Positions 1 through 8,575 of a DNA stretch of 45,072 nt are shown in pieces. Under the pieces are notes generated by a model. The model did not search any database. It was not told the origin of the DNA and was given only the letters and a program-made list of their open reading frames with translations. Each line of letters opens with the position of its first letter. Positions within the stretch are counted from its first letter, which is position 1. Location of the stretch: assembly GCA_005877615.1 (NCBI GenBank), contig VBOD01000105.1, positions 1 to 45,072 of the forward strand, written 5' to 3'. The position numbers and the translations under genes are program-made. Source of the DNA: Nitrospirota bacterium. Its GTDB lineage: Bacteria > Nitrospirota > Nitrospiria > Nitrospirales > NS-4.

Positions 1-184
1 GGTCGGCGAGGAATTCCAAGCAGGCGACGTTGGCCGCGCCCTCCACCGGCGGCGCCGTCAACCGAACGTTCAGGGTGTCTCCGGTCCAGCCGACGACCGC
101 GTTGCGCGAAGCTCGTGGCTGGACGCGGAGGGAAAGGGTGACGTGAGGCCCGACAACCCGCTTACCGGTTGCGGGTGACATCAT
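1..184 (-). CDS. yggU: DUF167/YggU family protein, 3' end outside window
   Basis: This is a partial gene, not in the ORF track, found by translating the minus strand beyond the divIVA stop. The visible residues include [17 protein letters not shown] and [20 protein letters not shown], which match the conserved core of the small DUF167 (YggU) family (about 100 residues, function unknown). The frame opens with two consecutive ATG codons at 184 and 181, just after an in-frame TGA, so the start lies inside the last codons of divIVA with a roughly 20-nt overlap. The gene is commonly found next to yggT, as here. It runs off the left edge, so the C-terminus is not visible. Family assignment is firm; the exact start (184 or 181) is not. 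Confidence 0.85.
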   Translation of the reverse strand, partial: MMSPATGKRVVGPHVTLSLRVQPRASRNAVVGWTGDTLNVRLTAPPVEGAANVACLEFLAD

Positions 185-662
185 TCACGGAGGTGTCGCC
201 CGTCAGGGAGTGCAGATCGATCTCCTCCATCTCCACCATCTTGATGAAGGTATGCAGCAGGGCCCGTAGCTTCTCCAACGCCATGATCCGCTCCTTGCGG
301 AGCCCCAGGATGTCGCGCTGCAGCCCCTCACAATCGGCATGGGCCCGCTTCAGGAGTTCCTCGGCCTTGATCTGGGCCTCTTTCAGGGTCAGATCGGCTT
401 CCTTGCGGGCCGTCTCCTTGATGCCGTCCACCATGGACTGCGTGGTCACGAGCAGGTCGTTGAGGGTGGCCTCTTTCTTCCGCAAGTCGTTCACCTGGCT
501 CTCCAGGTGCTCGGCTCGCTCTTTGAGCTGGGTGTTCTCTTTCACCAGTTGCTCGACAGCCTGGGAGACGGAGCGGAGAAACGCCTGGACCTCCTGTCGG
601 TCGTAGCCCCGGACCCGTACCTTAAACTCCCATTGTTGTATGTCCAGCGGCGTGAGCTTCAT
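162..662 (-). CDS. divIVA: DivIVA-domain coiled-coil protein
   Basis: A cytoplasmic, membrane-associated coiled-coil protein of about 166 residues. The N-terminus MKLTPLDIQQWEFKVRVRGY is the DivIVA lipid-binding segment, and RGYDRQEVQAFL is the family signature. The middle (about residues 25-140) is a heptad-rich coiled coil (LVKENTQLKERAEHLESQV and onward). DivIVA proteins recognise curved membrane and organise poles or septa in Gram-positives; the role in Nitrospirota is unproven. The ORF track starts at 677, but the ATG at 662 is preferred because GGAGGTG lies 5 nt upstream and MKLTPLDI is the canonical family start. It sits at the distal end of the dcw operon after yggT, a gene order shared with many bacteria. 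Confidence 0.88.
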   Translation of the reverse strand: MKLTPLDIQQWEFKVRVRGYDRQEVQAFLRSVSQAVEQLVKENTQLKERAEHLESQVNDLRKKEATLNDLLVTTQSMVDGIKETARKEADLTLKEAQIKAEELLKRAHADCEGLQRDILGLRKERIMALEKLRALLHTFIKMVEMEEIDLHSLTGDTSVNDVTRNR

Positions 663-690
663 GTGGTCACCTCCCATCCGAGCTTGCTGA

Positions 691-719
691 GCCCGGCCAT
701 TCGTTCGAACTAGCCGGGA
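691..719 (-). other. Inverted repeat between yggT and divIVA
   Basis: The spacer between yggT and divIVA (678-760) contains GCCCGGC at 691-697 pairing with GCCGGG at 713-718. The loop encloses a perfect 8-bp palindrome, GTTCGAAC. No T-run follows on the minus strand, so it is not a classical terminator. It could be an mRNA hairpin placed before the divIVA ribosome-binding site or a protein site. Only the symmetry is seen; the role is inferred. Confidence 0.3.
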
Positions 720-760
720 TATTCAATACTTCCAGTCGCAAGCTTGTCCGCCCTACCATA

Positions 761-1072
761 CTATCGCAAACGCATCCCGATGTCGCTCAAGGTCCCGACC
801 AGGAAAAAATCCACGAAATAGATCGCCATGATCAGCAGCAACGGCGAGATATCGATGCCGATGCCTCGGTACCCCATCATCCGGAACATCCAACGCCGGA
901 TCGGCTCGAGCAAAGGATCGGTCAGACGGTTCAGCATCTGCACGATCGGGTTCCACGGATCCGGGTTCACCCAGCTGATCACAGCCCTGACGATCACCAC
1001 CCAGATATAGGCCTGCAAGAGCAGGTGCAGGACCGAGGCGAGGGCTGTCAGGAAGTTGCCCGCGACGAACAC
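761..1072 (-). CDS. yggT: YggT family integral membrane protein
   Basis: A small inner-membrane protein of 103 residues with two hydrophobic segments: LTALASVLHLLLQAYIWVVIVRAVISW near the N-terminus and ISPLLLIMAIYFVDFFLVGTL near the C-terminus. They are separated by the family loop VNPDPWNPIVQMLNRLTDPLLEPIRR. The ORF track opens at 1153, but that extension overlaps proC. The GTG at 1072 has AAGGGG about 8-10 nt upstream and gives the usual YggT length. YggT is linked by context to division and osmotic tolerance in other bacteria; no enzymatic function is known. It follows proC and precedes divIVA. Confidence 0.85.
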   Translation of the reverse strand: MFVAGNFLTALASVLHLLLQAYIWVVIVRAVISWVNPDPWNPIVQMLNRLTDPLLEPIRRWMFRMMGYRGIGIDISPLLLIMAIYFVDFFLVGTLSDIGMRLR

Positions 1073-1100
1073 CGATGTTACACCCCTTGCGCCACGAGGG

Positions 1101-1907
1101 CTAGCCCCGGCCCAATTCTTCCGACCGTTTCGTCGCCGCTTCGATGGCGGCAATCACGGCCGACCGGACACCGCCCGCCTCGAGCGCGTGCAGTCCGGCG
1201 ATGGTGGTGCCGCCGGGGGATGCCACCTTGTCCTTCAACCGGGCCGGGTGCTCGCCGGTCTCAAGCACCTGCTTGGCCGCGCCCAGCACGGTCTGCGCCG
1301 CCAGCGTCAAGGCCGTGTCGCGCGGCAGTCCCATCTTCACGCCGCCGTCCGCCAGGGCCTCGATGATCTGGAACACGTACGCCGGGCCGCTGCCGCTCAG
1401 GCCGGTGACTGCGTCCATCAACCGCTCCTCGACAACCACGACCGTTCCCACGGCCTCGAACAGCCGGACGACCAGGGCCCGCTCTTCGACGGACACGGCG
1501 GGCGAGATCGCAATGGCCGACGCCCCCGCACGCACGAGGCAGGGCGTGTTGGGCATCACCCGCACCAGCTTGCGCGCGCCGCCCAGGCGGGCTGTGATCC
1601 GCGACAGGGGAATCCCCGCCGCAATGGACACGATGAGCGCCCGTTCGGACAGACGGTCCTTGAGACCGTCGAGAACCGCATCCATCGCCTGGGGCTTGAC
1701 CGCCAGGATGACCACGTCCGCCCAGGCCGCCGCTTCACCGTTGTCGTTGCCGGACCGGACCTCATAGCGCTGTCGTACGGCGGCAAGCCGGTCGGCGACC
1801 ACGTCCGTGACCCAAAGCTCCTTCGGCGTCGCCACCCCTTCCGCCAGGAAACCTGCCAGCAGGGCTTCGCCCATGTTCCCGCCGCCGATGATCGCGATCT
1901 TGACCAT
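1101..1907 (-). CDS. proC: Pyrroline-5-carboxylate reductase
   Basis: Catalyses the last step of proline synthesis, reducing 1-pyrroline-5-carboxylate to proline with NAD(P)H in the cytoplasm. The N-terminal Rossmann motif IAIIGGGNMGEALLAG is at residues 4-19. The C-terminal ProC signature is visible as LSGSGPAYVFQIIEALADGG followed by VKMGLPRDTALTLAAQTVLGAA. Length is 268 residues, normal for the family. The ORF track begins at a GTG at 1922; the ATG at 1907 is preferred because GGGAGGAG lies just before it and the Rossmann strand then starts at the usual position. It lies 20 nt downstream of yggS in the tail of the dcw operon, a frequent pairing (yggS-proC-yggT). Confidence 0.95.
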   Translation of the reverse strand: MVKIAIIGGGNMGEALLAGFLAEGVATPKELWVTDVVADRLAAVRQRYEVRSGNDNGEAAAWADVVILAVKPQAMDAVLDGLKDRLSERALIVSIAAGIPLSRITARLGGARKLVRVMPNTPCLVRAGASAIAISPAVSVEERALVVRLFEAVGTVVVVEERLMDAVTGLSGSGPAYVFQIIEALADGGVKMGLPRDTALTLAAQTVLGAAKQVLETGEHPARLKDKVASPGGTTIAGLHALEAGGVRSAVIAAIEAATKRSEELGRG

Positions 1908-1927
1908 TCTCCTCCCGCGCACAACCT

Positions 1928-2632
1928 CTACCCGACAGGACGCGGCCCGAAGAGCGCCGTCCCGATGCGCACCAACGTGGCGCCTTCCTCCACCGCCACT
2001 TCGAAGTCTCCCGACATGCCCATGGATAGCTCCCGCATCGTGACGCCCGGAATCTTGAGCGCCTGCGCCTCCGCCGCCAACATCCGCAACCGCCGGAAGT
2101 GCGGCCGCGCCTTTTCCGGCGCCCCCGCAGCCGGCGGGATGGCCATCAGCCCCAGCACACGGATGCCTTTTAAGGCTCCCATTCGCTCGGTCACGCGCGC
2201 CAACTCATCGGGAGTGAATCCATGCTTGGTCTTTTCTCCCGCCACGTTCACTTCAAGCAGGATCGCCTGCGTGAGCCCGCGCTCCCTGGCCGCTCGATCG
2301 AGGCGCTCGGCCACCTCCAGTCGATCCACGGCATGCAGCAGCGCGAAGCGTCCGACCGCCGCCTTGATCTTGTTCATTTGGAGCGGACCGATCAGATGCC
2401 ACTCCAGACCCGGGTATCCGTTCAAAGCCTCCATCTTGACGTCCGCCTCCTGAACGCGGTTCTCGCCGAACACCCGGCACCCGCAAGTCGCCGCCTCGCG
2501 CAGTCGCTCGACGGGGACCGATTTCGACACGGCCACCAGGGTGACGCACCCGGGATCGCGCCCGGCCCGCCGCGCCGCGCGCTCGATGCGAGCCCGCACG
2601 TCATCCAGCCGGCTCTTGAAGTCGTCGCCCAT
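1928..2632 (-). CDS. yggS: PLP homeostasis protein, YggS/PROSC family
   Basis: A pyridoxal-phosphate-binding protein of 234 residues with an alanine-racemase-like TIM barrel but no partner domain. The PLP lysine is K37 in TLVAVSKSVPVERL. The family motifs FGENRVQE, WHLIGPLQMNK and LRELSMGMSGDFEVAVEEGATLVRIG (read here in pieces) are all present, including the phosphate-binding SMGMSGD loop. The family buffers PLP and affects amino-acid and vitamin B6 metabolism rather than catalysing a known reaction. The ATG at 2632 has GGAG 8 nt upstream. It sits between pgeF and proC in the dcw operon tail. Confidence 0.94.
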   Translation of the reverse strand: MGDDFKSRLDDVRARIERAARRAGRDPGCVTLVAVSKSVPVERLREAATCGCRVFGENRVQEADVKMEALNGYPGLEWHLIGPLQMNKIKAAVGRFALLHAVDRLEVAERLDRAARERGLTQAILLEVNVAGEKTKHGFTPDELARVTERMGALKGIRVLGLMAIPPAAGAPEKARPHFRRLRMLAAEAQALKIPGVTMRELSMGMSGDFEVAVEEGATLVRIGTALFGPRPVG

Positions 2633-2677
2633 GCCTGGACTCCTAACGCCTTATTCTACGCAACGGGGGCGGGTTTG

Positions 2678-3430
2678 TCAGGACAGCATGACGGTGAACC
2701 CGATCCCGCTGATCATGCGGCCGGTCCCGGCACCTTCGCGGCGATACGAGTAGAAGAGGTCGGGATGGCAGGCCGTGCAGAGGTTCACGCTTTCGATCCG
2801 GGCCGGACCGATGCCGACCTCCTCCAGTTGACGGCGGTTGAGCCCGCGCAGGTCAAGGTGGGCCTTCGTCCCCTTCACATCCTCCACGACCTCGGCCCAG
2901 TACGGACAGCCTCTCTTCAGCGGCGCCAGGACAGCCCCGTTGACCTCGTAGCAACAGACGCCGATGGACGGGCCGATGGCCGCTCGGATCGATCGGAGGG
3001 AGCAGCCAAACCGGTTCTGCATGACCGCTACGGTCTTGGGAACGACGCCGCCCAGCGTGCCTCGCCACCCGGCATGCACCGCGGCGGCCACACCGCGGAC
3101 CGGGTCCAGCAATAGGATCGGCACGCAGTCGGCCGTCTCGACGGCGACCAGCACCCCAGGCTGATTGGTCACGATCGCGTCATACCCGTGCGCGCCCGTT
3201 GAGGCCTCCCCCTCTCCCGCTACGATGGATCGCATACTCGGGCTTCGGCGGTCGAGAACCAGGGCCGCCGTGCCATGGACCTGATGCACGGTTACCACGC
3301 GCAACGACGGTCCGTTTCTGCCCGGCCCCTGCGGATCGGGCGCGATCTTCGTGCCGAAGAAGTGAGAGACCCCCACCAATCCTTTGGCAAAGAGGGGAAC
3401 GGTGATGATGGCTTCCAGCGCGCTGGCCAT
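2678..3430 (-). CDS. pgeF: Peptidoglycan editing factor / multicopper-type laccase-domain protein PgeF (YfiH)
   Basis: A 250-residue YfiH-family protein. The zinc-site and catalytic motifs are present: VHQVHGTAAL (His), VETADCVPILLLDP (Cys) and VHAGWRGTLGG (His). Family members act as purine nucleoside phosphorylase/adenosine deaminase-like enzymes. In E. coli PgeF prevents L-Ser from replacing L-Ala in the peptide stem, which fits its place directly after ftsZ. Start choice: the track uses an ATG at 3472 inside ftsZ, with GAGGAGGA only 2 nt before it. The ATG at 3430, immediately after the ftsZ stop, gives the normal N-terminus, although its AAGGAGG is about 14 nt away. Either is possible. 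Confidence 0.9.
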   Translation of the reverse strand: MASALEAIITVPLFAKGLVGVSHFFGTKIAPDPQGPGRNGPSLRVVTVHQVHGTAALVLDRRSPSMRSIVAGEGEASTGAHGYDAIVTNQPGVLVAVETADCVPILLLDPVRGVAAAVHAGWRGTLGGVVPKTVAVMQNRFGCSLRSIRAAIGPSIGVCCYEVNGAVLAPLKRGCPYWAEVVEDVKGTKAHLDLRGLNRRQLEEVGIGPARIESVNLCTACHPDLFYSYRREGAGTGRMISGIGFTVMLS

Positions 3431-3432
3431 GG

Positions 3433-4602
3433 CTAGTCGGCTTGCCTCCTTAAGAACGTTGGCACATCCCATTCCTCCTCGACCACCAGCATCGTCCGGT
3501 CCAGGGCCCGGTCGGCGCTGTCACGCGCGGCGGGGTTGCGCCGCATGAACGCCGGACGGTCCGCCGTCTTGGGATGCAGCTCATGCACCGGGGTTTCCCT
3601 GGTGGAGATCGTCGGAAGCGCCGTCTGACTCGGCGCATGCTGCGCAGCCTGCTCCCCGCGCTCGAACCCCGTCGCAATGACGGTGATCACCACTTCCTCT
3701 TTCAACCGCTCGTCGACCACCGCGCCGAAGATGATGTTGGCGTCCTTGTCCACCGCCTGCTCGATGATCGAGGAGGCCTGGGTCACCTCGTGCAGGGACA
3801 GGCTCGCGCCTCCCGTGATGTTCAGCAGCACCCCGCGCGCGCCGTCGATCGAGCCGTCCTCCAGCAGCGGGCTGGAGATCGCCCGCTGGGTGGCTTCGAC
3901 GGCCCGGTTGGCGCCGTGTGCCACGCCCATCCCCATGACCGCGCGCCCCATGTGCCCCATGACCGTGCGCACGTCCGCGAAGTCCACGTTGACGAGTCCC
4001 GGGATCGTGATAACGTCGGCGATGCCCTTGATCGCCTGCCGGAGCACGTCGTCCGCCACCTTGAAAGCCTCCCGCAATGGCGTGGTCTTGTCCACAACCC
4101 CCAGCAGCCGCTGGTTCGGGATCACCAACATGGTGTCCACGTGCTTGCGCAGCTCCCGCAGCCCTTCCTCGGCCCGCGTCATGCGCTTGCCCCCTTCGAA
4201 CAGGAACGGCTTGGTGACGACCGCCACCGTCAGCGCGTTGAGTTCGCGGGCAACGTTGGCGATGATCGGCGCGGCCCCCGTGCCGGTCCCCCCGCCCATC
4301 CCCGCCGTGACGAAGACCATGTCGGCGCCGACGAGCGCCTCGCGGATCTGCTCCGCGTCTTGCAATGCCGCTTGGCGCCCGATTTCCGGGTTTGCGCCGG
4401 CTCCGAGTCCGTTCTGCCCGATGCGGACCTTGGTCGGGGCCTTGGAGATCCCCAACGCCTGCATATCCGTATTGACCGCGATGAACTCGACCCCGACCAC
4501 GCCAGCCGCGATCATGGAGTTGACAGCGTTACAACCGCCCCCGCCGATGCCGATGACCTTGATCTTGGCACCCGCGATCGTCTCTTCTTCAAGCTGGAAC
4601 AT
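3433..4602 (-). CDS. ftsZ: Cell division protein FtsZ
   Basis: Tubulin-like GTPase forming the cytokinetic ring. Motifs in order: [18 protein letters not shown] (N-terminal nucleotide-binding strand), the tubulin signature [10 protein letters not shown], the T7 synergy loop [12 protein letters not shown] with the catalytic Asp, and a C-terminal conserved peptide [12 protein letters not shown] that should bind FtsA. Between the globular domain and this peptide is a variable linker (about residues 320-370). Length is 389 residues. The ORF track begins at 4701, but the ATG at 4602 follows GGGAGG and gives the canonical MFQLEEE start. It lies 50 nt downstream of ftsA. Confidence 0.98.
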   Translation of the reverse strand: MFQLEEETIAGAKIKVIGIGGGGCNAVNSMIAAGVVGVEFIAVNTDMQALGISKAPTKVRIGQNGLGAGANPEIGRQAALQDAEQIREALVGADMVFVTAGMGGGTGTGAAPIIANVARELNALTVAVVTKPFLFEGGKRMTRAEEGLRELRKHVDTMLVIPNQRLLGVVDKTTPLREAFKVADDVLRQAIKGIADVITIPGLVNVDFADVRTVMGHMGRAVMGMGVAHGANRAVEATQRAISSPLLEDGSIDGARGVLLNITGGASLSLHEVTQASSIIEQAVDKDANIIFGAVVDERLKEEVVITVIATGFERGEQAAQHAPSQTALPTISTRETPVHELHPKTADRPAFMRRNPAARDSADRALDRTMLVVEEEWDVPTFLRRQAD

Positions 4603-4652
4603 GCGATTCCTCCCTTCGTCGCGGGAGGGAGCCCTGCGCCCCTTCCCGTACC

Positions 4653-5888
4653 TCAAAAGAACTCCCGGAACCACCCTGTGACGTTCTCCACGGTCCGCCA
4701 CAGTCCGCGCCGGCTGCGGCGCCCGTTCAAAGCCAGATCGTCATGATGGTGCAGGGCATGGAGAATAAGGCCGACGCCGGTCGCGTATACGGGATTGTCC
4801 ACCTGCTCGCGAATGCCACCCACTCCCCAGGGGTACCCTCGCCGCGCGGGGAGGTCCAGCACGCGCTCCGCAACGTCCGGCATTCCCTCCATCAACGACG
4901 TCCCGCCGGTGAGCACCACCCCGCCCGCGACGATGCCCTCGTAGCCCGCCCGTTTGATCTCCCGCGCGACGAGATCGAAGACCTCCTCCGCACGCGGCTC
5001 GATCACGTCCGCCAGCAACCGGCACGAGAGCGAGCGCGGCGGCCGCCCGCCCATGCTGGGCACATCGATCATCTCGTCGTCCTTCACAAGGGAGGCCATG
5101 GCGCACCCGAACTGGATCTTGATCCGCTCGGCGTCGGGCATCGGCGTCTTGAGGCCGATGGCGATGTCGTTGGTGAAGTGCGACCCGCCGACCGGGATCA
5201 CGGCGGTGTGCATCACGCTGCCTTCGGCGAAGATCGCGAGGTCCGTGGTCCCGCCGCCCAAATCCACCATCGCCACCCCCAGCTCCCGCTCGTCGTCTGT
5301 GAGCACGGCCTCGCTGGAGGCGAGAGGTTGCAGGATGATGCCGATCACGTCGAGCCCCGCGCGCTCCACGCTCTTGACGAGGTTCTGGATCGCCGTCATG
5401 GCCCCCGTGATGATGTGCACGTTGACTTTCAGATGCGCGCCCGACATGCCCAGGGGGTCTCGGATCCCGTCCTGTTCGTCCAGGATGAATCCGCGGGGCA
5501 GGACGTGCAGCACCCGATGGTCCGGGGTGATGATGGCGGCGGCCCGCGCCGCCTTGACCGAGCGCGTGACGTCACTGCGGATCACCTCGCCGCTTTTGAC
5601 TGCCACCGCGGCCTCGGAGTTCAGCCCTTTGATATGGCTGCCGGCGATGCCGACGTAGACCGAGTTGATCTGCGTCCCTGATTTCATCTCGGCCTCGTCC
5701 ACGGCCCGGCGGATGGATTCAACGGTGCTCTCGATGTTGACGACCATGCCCTTGCGGAGTCCCCGGGAAGGACTCGTCCCGACCCCGACGACATGGGCCT
5801 TGCCGTCCTCGCGGGCTTCCGCCACGATCGCCCGCGTCTTGGTGGTGCCTATGTCCAGACCCACGATGATCTGGTCTTTCCTCGCCAC
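4653..5888 (-). CDS. ftsA: Cell division protein FtsA
   Basis: Actin-like ATPase that tethers FtsZ to the membrane. ATP-site motifs are seen: [16 protein letters not shown] (phosphate 1), [13 protein letters not shown] (phosphate 2) and [15 protein letters not shown] (adenosine). The 1C subdomain (SHA/SHS2) is around residues 80-160. The C-terminus ends in an amphipathic helix, [13 protein letters not shown], the membrane-targeting sequence. The track starts at a GTG at 5900 that is fused to the AGGGAGGTG element. The GTG at 5888, with GGAGGTG about 8 nt upstream, is the better start (411 residues). The Shine-Dalgarno overlaps the ftsQ stop region, implying coupling. Confidence 0.96.
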   Translation of the reverse strand: MARKDQIIVGLDIGTTKTRAIVAEAREDGKAHVVGVGTSPSRGLRKGMVVNIESTVESIRRAVDEAEMKSGTQINSVYVGIAGSHIKGLNSEAAVAVKSGEVIRSDVTRSVKAARAAAIITPDHRVLHVLPRGFILDEQDGIRDPLGMSGAHLKVNVHIITGAMTAIQNLVKSVERAGLDVIGIILQPLASSEAVLTDDERELGVAMVDLGGGTTDLAIFAEGSVMHTAVIPVGGSHFTNDIAIGLKTPMPDAERIKIQFGCAMASLVKDDEMIDVPSMGGRPPRSLSCRLLADVIEPRAEEVFDLVAREIKRAGYEGIVAGGVVLTGGTSLMEGMPDVAERVLDLPARRGYPWGVGGIREQVDNPVYATGVGLILHALHHHDDLALNGRRSRRGLWRTVENVTGWFREFF

Positions 5889-5896
5889 GCCCCGCC

Positions 5897-6724
5897 TCAC
5901 CTCCCTTCCCGCACGATGACCTTGTCCCGGAACCGGAGATCCACCTCCACTTTCTTACGCGCCGGCGCCGCCCGCTCCCGATCGCCCCAGCGATCGAGGA
6001 CCCGCTCCGACACCTGCCGATACCGGTCTACCTTATCCCCGAATTGCCCGTCGCCGAACCGAAGGCGGAACCCGGCGTCATACGCCACGAAGTCTCCCGG
6101 CGTCCCGAGGTCCACCACGGGCGGCCGGCCCACGGCCTGCCCGAGCAGGCCGGCTAGTGCGATCCCGGTCTGCAGGCGTTCGGCCGTCCATGGCTCCCGG
6201 AGGACCGCCTCCGCGTAATCCACGCCTTTCAACACCGGCAACGTGTCGTCGCGCCGCGGGGGGCGCTCCATCAAGAGGACTCCCTCGTAATCAACGAGGA
6301 AATCCCGTCTGTCGGTCCGTAGGATGGCCACCGGCTCCCGTTCCTGCACGTCCACCGCCAGGGTATGAGGGAACACCCGCCGGACGGCCGCGCGCCTGAT
6401 CCACGGATGCGTTTCCAACGCCCGTCGCAGCGCCACCGGATCGGTCCGGAGCAGCCCCCGCTCCGTCGGGAGATCGAGCACCGCCAACACCTGGTCCCGG
6501 GAGATCCGGCGCGTCTCCGTGAGGTCCACGGTCCGAATCACGAAGAACCGGTCGGCCCAGGCTACCAGATCGGGTCCCGCGCGCAGCCAGCCGTACCAGC
6601 CCGCGCCGGCACCCGCTGCGAACACCGTCAGCGCCACCAGCACCCTGGCAAGCGCGATCTTCCACCTGCGCCGGGGCCGTGCGTCGAGGTTGCACCTCCG
6701 ATTCGGACGGATCCGCTTGATCAT
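5897..6724 (-). CDS. ftsQ: Cell division protein FtsQ (POTRA domain)
   Basis: Bitopic membrane protein linking early and late divisome subunits. A basic cytoplasmic N-terminus (MIKRIRPNRRC, then RPRRRWK) is followed by one transmembrane helix (IALARVLVALTVFAAGAGAGWYGW, about residues 22-46). The periplasmic POTRA domain FFVIRTVDLTETRRISRDQVLAVLDL and the FtsQ beta region with LVDYEGVLL follow. The true start is an ATG at 6724 whose ATGA overlaps the ddl stop; the track extends upstream into ddl and is a shadow there. Length is 275 residues, typical of the family. Confidence 0.93.
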   Translation of the reverse strand: MIKRIRPNRRCNLDARPRRRWKIALARVLVALTVFAAGAGAGWYGWLRAGPDLVAWADRFFVIRTVDLTETRRISRDQVLAVLDLPTERGLLRTDPVALRRALETHPWIRRAAVRRVFPHTLAVDVQEREPVAILRTDRRDFLVDYEGVLLMERPPRRDDTLPVLKGVDYAEAVLREPWTAERLQTGIALAGLLGQAVGRPPVVDLGTPGDFVAYDAGFRLRFGDGQFGDKVDRYRQVSERVLDRWGDRERAAPARKKVEVDLRFRDKVIVREGR

Positions 6725-7671
6725 GCGCGACCCCTGGAGGGCGCCCACTCGGCCTCCCGTTGAAGGGCCGATGTGAGGATCGCCTCCACCATATCCTCGT
6801 ACGACAGACGCGCAGCCTTCGCCGCCATCGGCAACAAGCTCGTTTCTGTCATCCCCGGCACCGTGTTCAGCTCTAGGATGAACGGCCGTCCACTCTTGTC
6901 CAGCCGGAAGTCCACCCGGGTGGCGCCCCGGCACCCCAAGCGGCGATGCATGTCCAGCGCGAGCTCCTGAAGTTGCTTGGTCAGCCGGTTCGAGAGCTTG
7001 GCGGGAACCTGGTAATGGCTGGCGCCCGGGGTGTACTTGGCGGCGAAATCGTAAAAGCCGTTCTTCGGAATGATCTCCACGATCGGCAATGGACGGTCGT
7101 TCAAGATCGCGACCGTGAGTTCCCGGCCGTCGATGTACTCCTCGATCAGCGCCGCCGGGCCGTAGGCGAACGCCGCGTCGAGCGCGGCCCGGAGGGCTCG
7201 CGTTTTGCGGATGACAGTGATCCCCAACGTCGAGCCCTGATTGACAGGCTTGATCACCAGGGGGAACTTGTAGCCGGACGGGAGGGGTCTTCTCCGCTCG
7301 CGGAGGGTCCGTACAAACCCACGCGGCACCGGCAGCCCCCCATGTTCCAGCAGGCGCTTCGTCATCGCCTTGTCCATCGCCACCGCACAGGCCTGGACCC
7401 CAGACCCGGTATAGGGCATCCGCAGCACTTCGAGCATCCCCTGGATCGTGCCGTCCTCACCTCCAGGCCCATGCAGCGCTATGAAAGCGATCTGCGCCCG
7501 GACTTCCCGGAGGCGCGCGACCACAGACGCGTCCACTTCCAGCGGGATGGCGTCGTAGCCCTTCCGGATCAGCGCCGCCCAGACCGCCCGGCCGCTGCGG
7601 AGCGAGATCTCCCGCTCGGCGGACAGCCCTCCCATCAGCACCGCGATGCGCTTGGTGGTCAGCAACTTCAC
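6721..7671 (-). CDS. ddl: D-alanine--D-alanine ligase
   Basis: ATP-grasp enzyme joining two D-Ala residues in the cytoplasm for the UDP-MurNAc pentapeptide. It shows IAVLMGGLSAEREISLRSG at the N-terminus, the HGPGGEDGTIQGMLE substrate loop, the ATP-grasp strand FPLVIKPVNQGSTLGITVI, and the metal-binding end FILELNTVPGMTETSLLP. Length is 316 residues. Translation starts at a GTG (7671) whose GTGA overlaps the murB stop, so it is probably coupled to murB. The murC-murB-ddl-ftsQ-ftsA-ftsZ order is that of classical dcw clusters. Confidence 0.97.
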   Translation of the reverse strand: MKLLTTKRIAVLMGGLSAEREISLRSGRAVWAALIRKGYDAIPLEVDASVVARLREVRAQIAFIALHGPGGEDGTIQGMLEVLRMPYTGSGVQACAVAMDKAMTKRLLEHGGLPVPRGFVRTLRERRRPLPSGYKFPLVIKPVNQGSTLGITVIRKTRALRAALDAAFAYGPAALIEEYIDGRELTVAILNDRPLPIVEIIPKNGFYDFAAKYTPGASHYQVPAKLSNRLTKQLQELALDMHRRLGCRGATRVDFRLDKSGRPFILELNTVPGMTETSLLPMAAKAARLSYEDMVEAILTSALQREAEWAPSRGRA

Positions 7672-8561
7672 GCCCGCCCCACGATCTTCACTTCAAGCTG
7701 CAGCGTCACGCCCGTCTTCTCCTCGACGGTCTGGCCGACCTTGCGGATCAGCGCCAGCACGTCGCGGGCCGTGGCGCGGCCGCGGTTCACGATGAAGTTG
7801 GCATGCAGGGGGGAGACCTGCGCGTCCCCGACCTGGGCCCCCTTCAGGCCGGCCGCTTCGATTAGCCACCCGGCCGGCTCCCCGCCCGGGTTCTTGAAGA
7901 CGCAGCCGGCGTTAGGGAGCGCGAGCGGCTGCGTGGCCTTCCTCCGATGCAACGCTTCTTTCACCGTCGCTTCGCTGCGGGCGGTGGGGTCCCATCGGAG
8001 TTGGAGCCACGCGCCCACGATGATGCCATCGGGCAGAAAGGTGCGGCGGTACTCGAACCCCACCTCGTCGGCAGACAGTTCGCGCCTCTCCCCCGACGGC
8101 GTCACGAGACGGACGCGTCGCACGACGTCCTTCATCTCCCCCAAGCGGGTCCCGGCGTTCATGACGATGGCGCCGGCCAGCGTTCCAGGAATGCCCGCGG
8201 CGAATTCAAGCCCGGCCAGCTTGCGCTGAAGGGCGTACTTAAGCAGCCGCGGCATCCCCACACCTCCTTGCGCGTACAGGAGCCCGCCTTCGTGCTCCTC
8301 GATCCGATCGAATTTGGTGAGCCGCACCACAATCCCACGGATGCCGCCGTCCCGGACCAACAGATTGGTCCCACCTATGACGAAGACCGGCACCTTCGCT
8401 TTGCGCGCCTGCACCATGAGAAGCCGGAGCGCCTCTTCGTCCTCAGGTTCGATCAACGCATCCGCCGGGCCCCCGATCCGGAAGGAGGTGTACTGGCTCA
8501 TGGGTTCGTGGAACCGGACCGTGCCTTGCACCCCCGACAGGGCCGACCGGATTTCTCGCAT
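7668..8561 (-). CDS. murB: UDP-N-acetylenolpyruvoylglucosamine reductase
   Basis: FAD-dependent enzyme reducing UDP-GlcNAc-enolpyruvate to UDP-MurNAc with NADPH. FAD-domain motifs are MSQYTSFRIGGPADAL, VIGGTNLLVRDGGIRG and LEFAAGIPGTLAGAIVMNAG. The substrate domain shows FEYRRTFLPDG with the expected Arg and a terminal LEVKIVG with the catalytic Glu. The residue normally a catalytic Ser in the NAGSxFKNP motif is Cys220 here (NAGCVFKNP). Length is 297 residues. The track's longer start (8909) is a shadow of murC; the ATG at 8561 has GGAGAAGGA upstream. It is followed by ddl through a 4-nt overlap. Confidence 0.96.
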   Translation of the reverse strand: MREIRSALSGVQGTVRFHEPMSQYTSFRIGGPADALIEPEDEEALRLLMVQARKAKVPVFVIGGTNLLVRDGGIRGIVVRLTKFDRIEEHEGGLLYAQGGVGMPRLLKYALQRKLAGLEFAAGIPGTLAGAIVMNAGTRLGEMKDVVRRVRLVTPSGERRELSADEVGFEYRRTFLPDGIIVGAWLQLRWDPTARSEATVKEALHRRKATQPLALPNAGCVFKNPGGEPAGWLIEAAGLKGAQVGDAQVSPLHANFIVNRGRATARDVLALIRKVGQTVEEKTGVTLQLEVKIVGRA

Positions 8562-8575
8562 GCCGATCCTTCTCC

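Noticed and set aside
3574-4746. 390-residue plus-strand ORF opposite ftsZ
   Set aside because: Antisense to a clear FtsZ; low-complexity Arg/His/Asp-rich composition typical of shadow frames in high-GC DNA.
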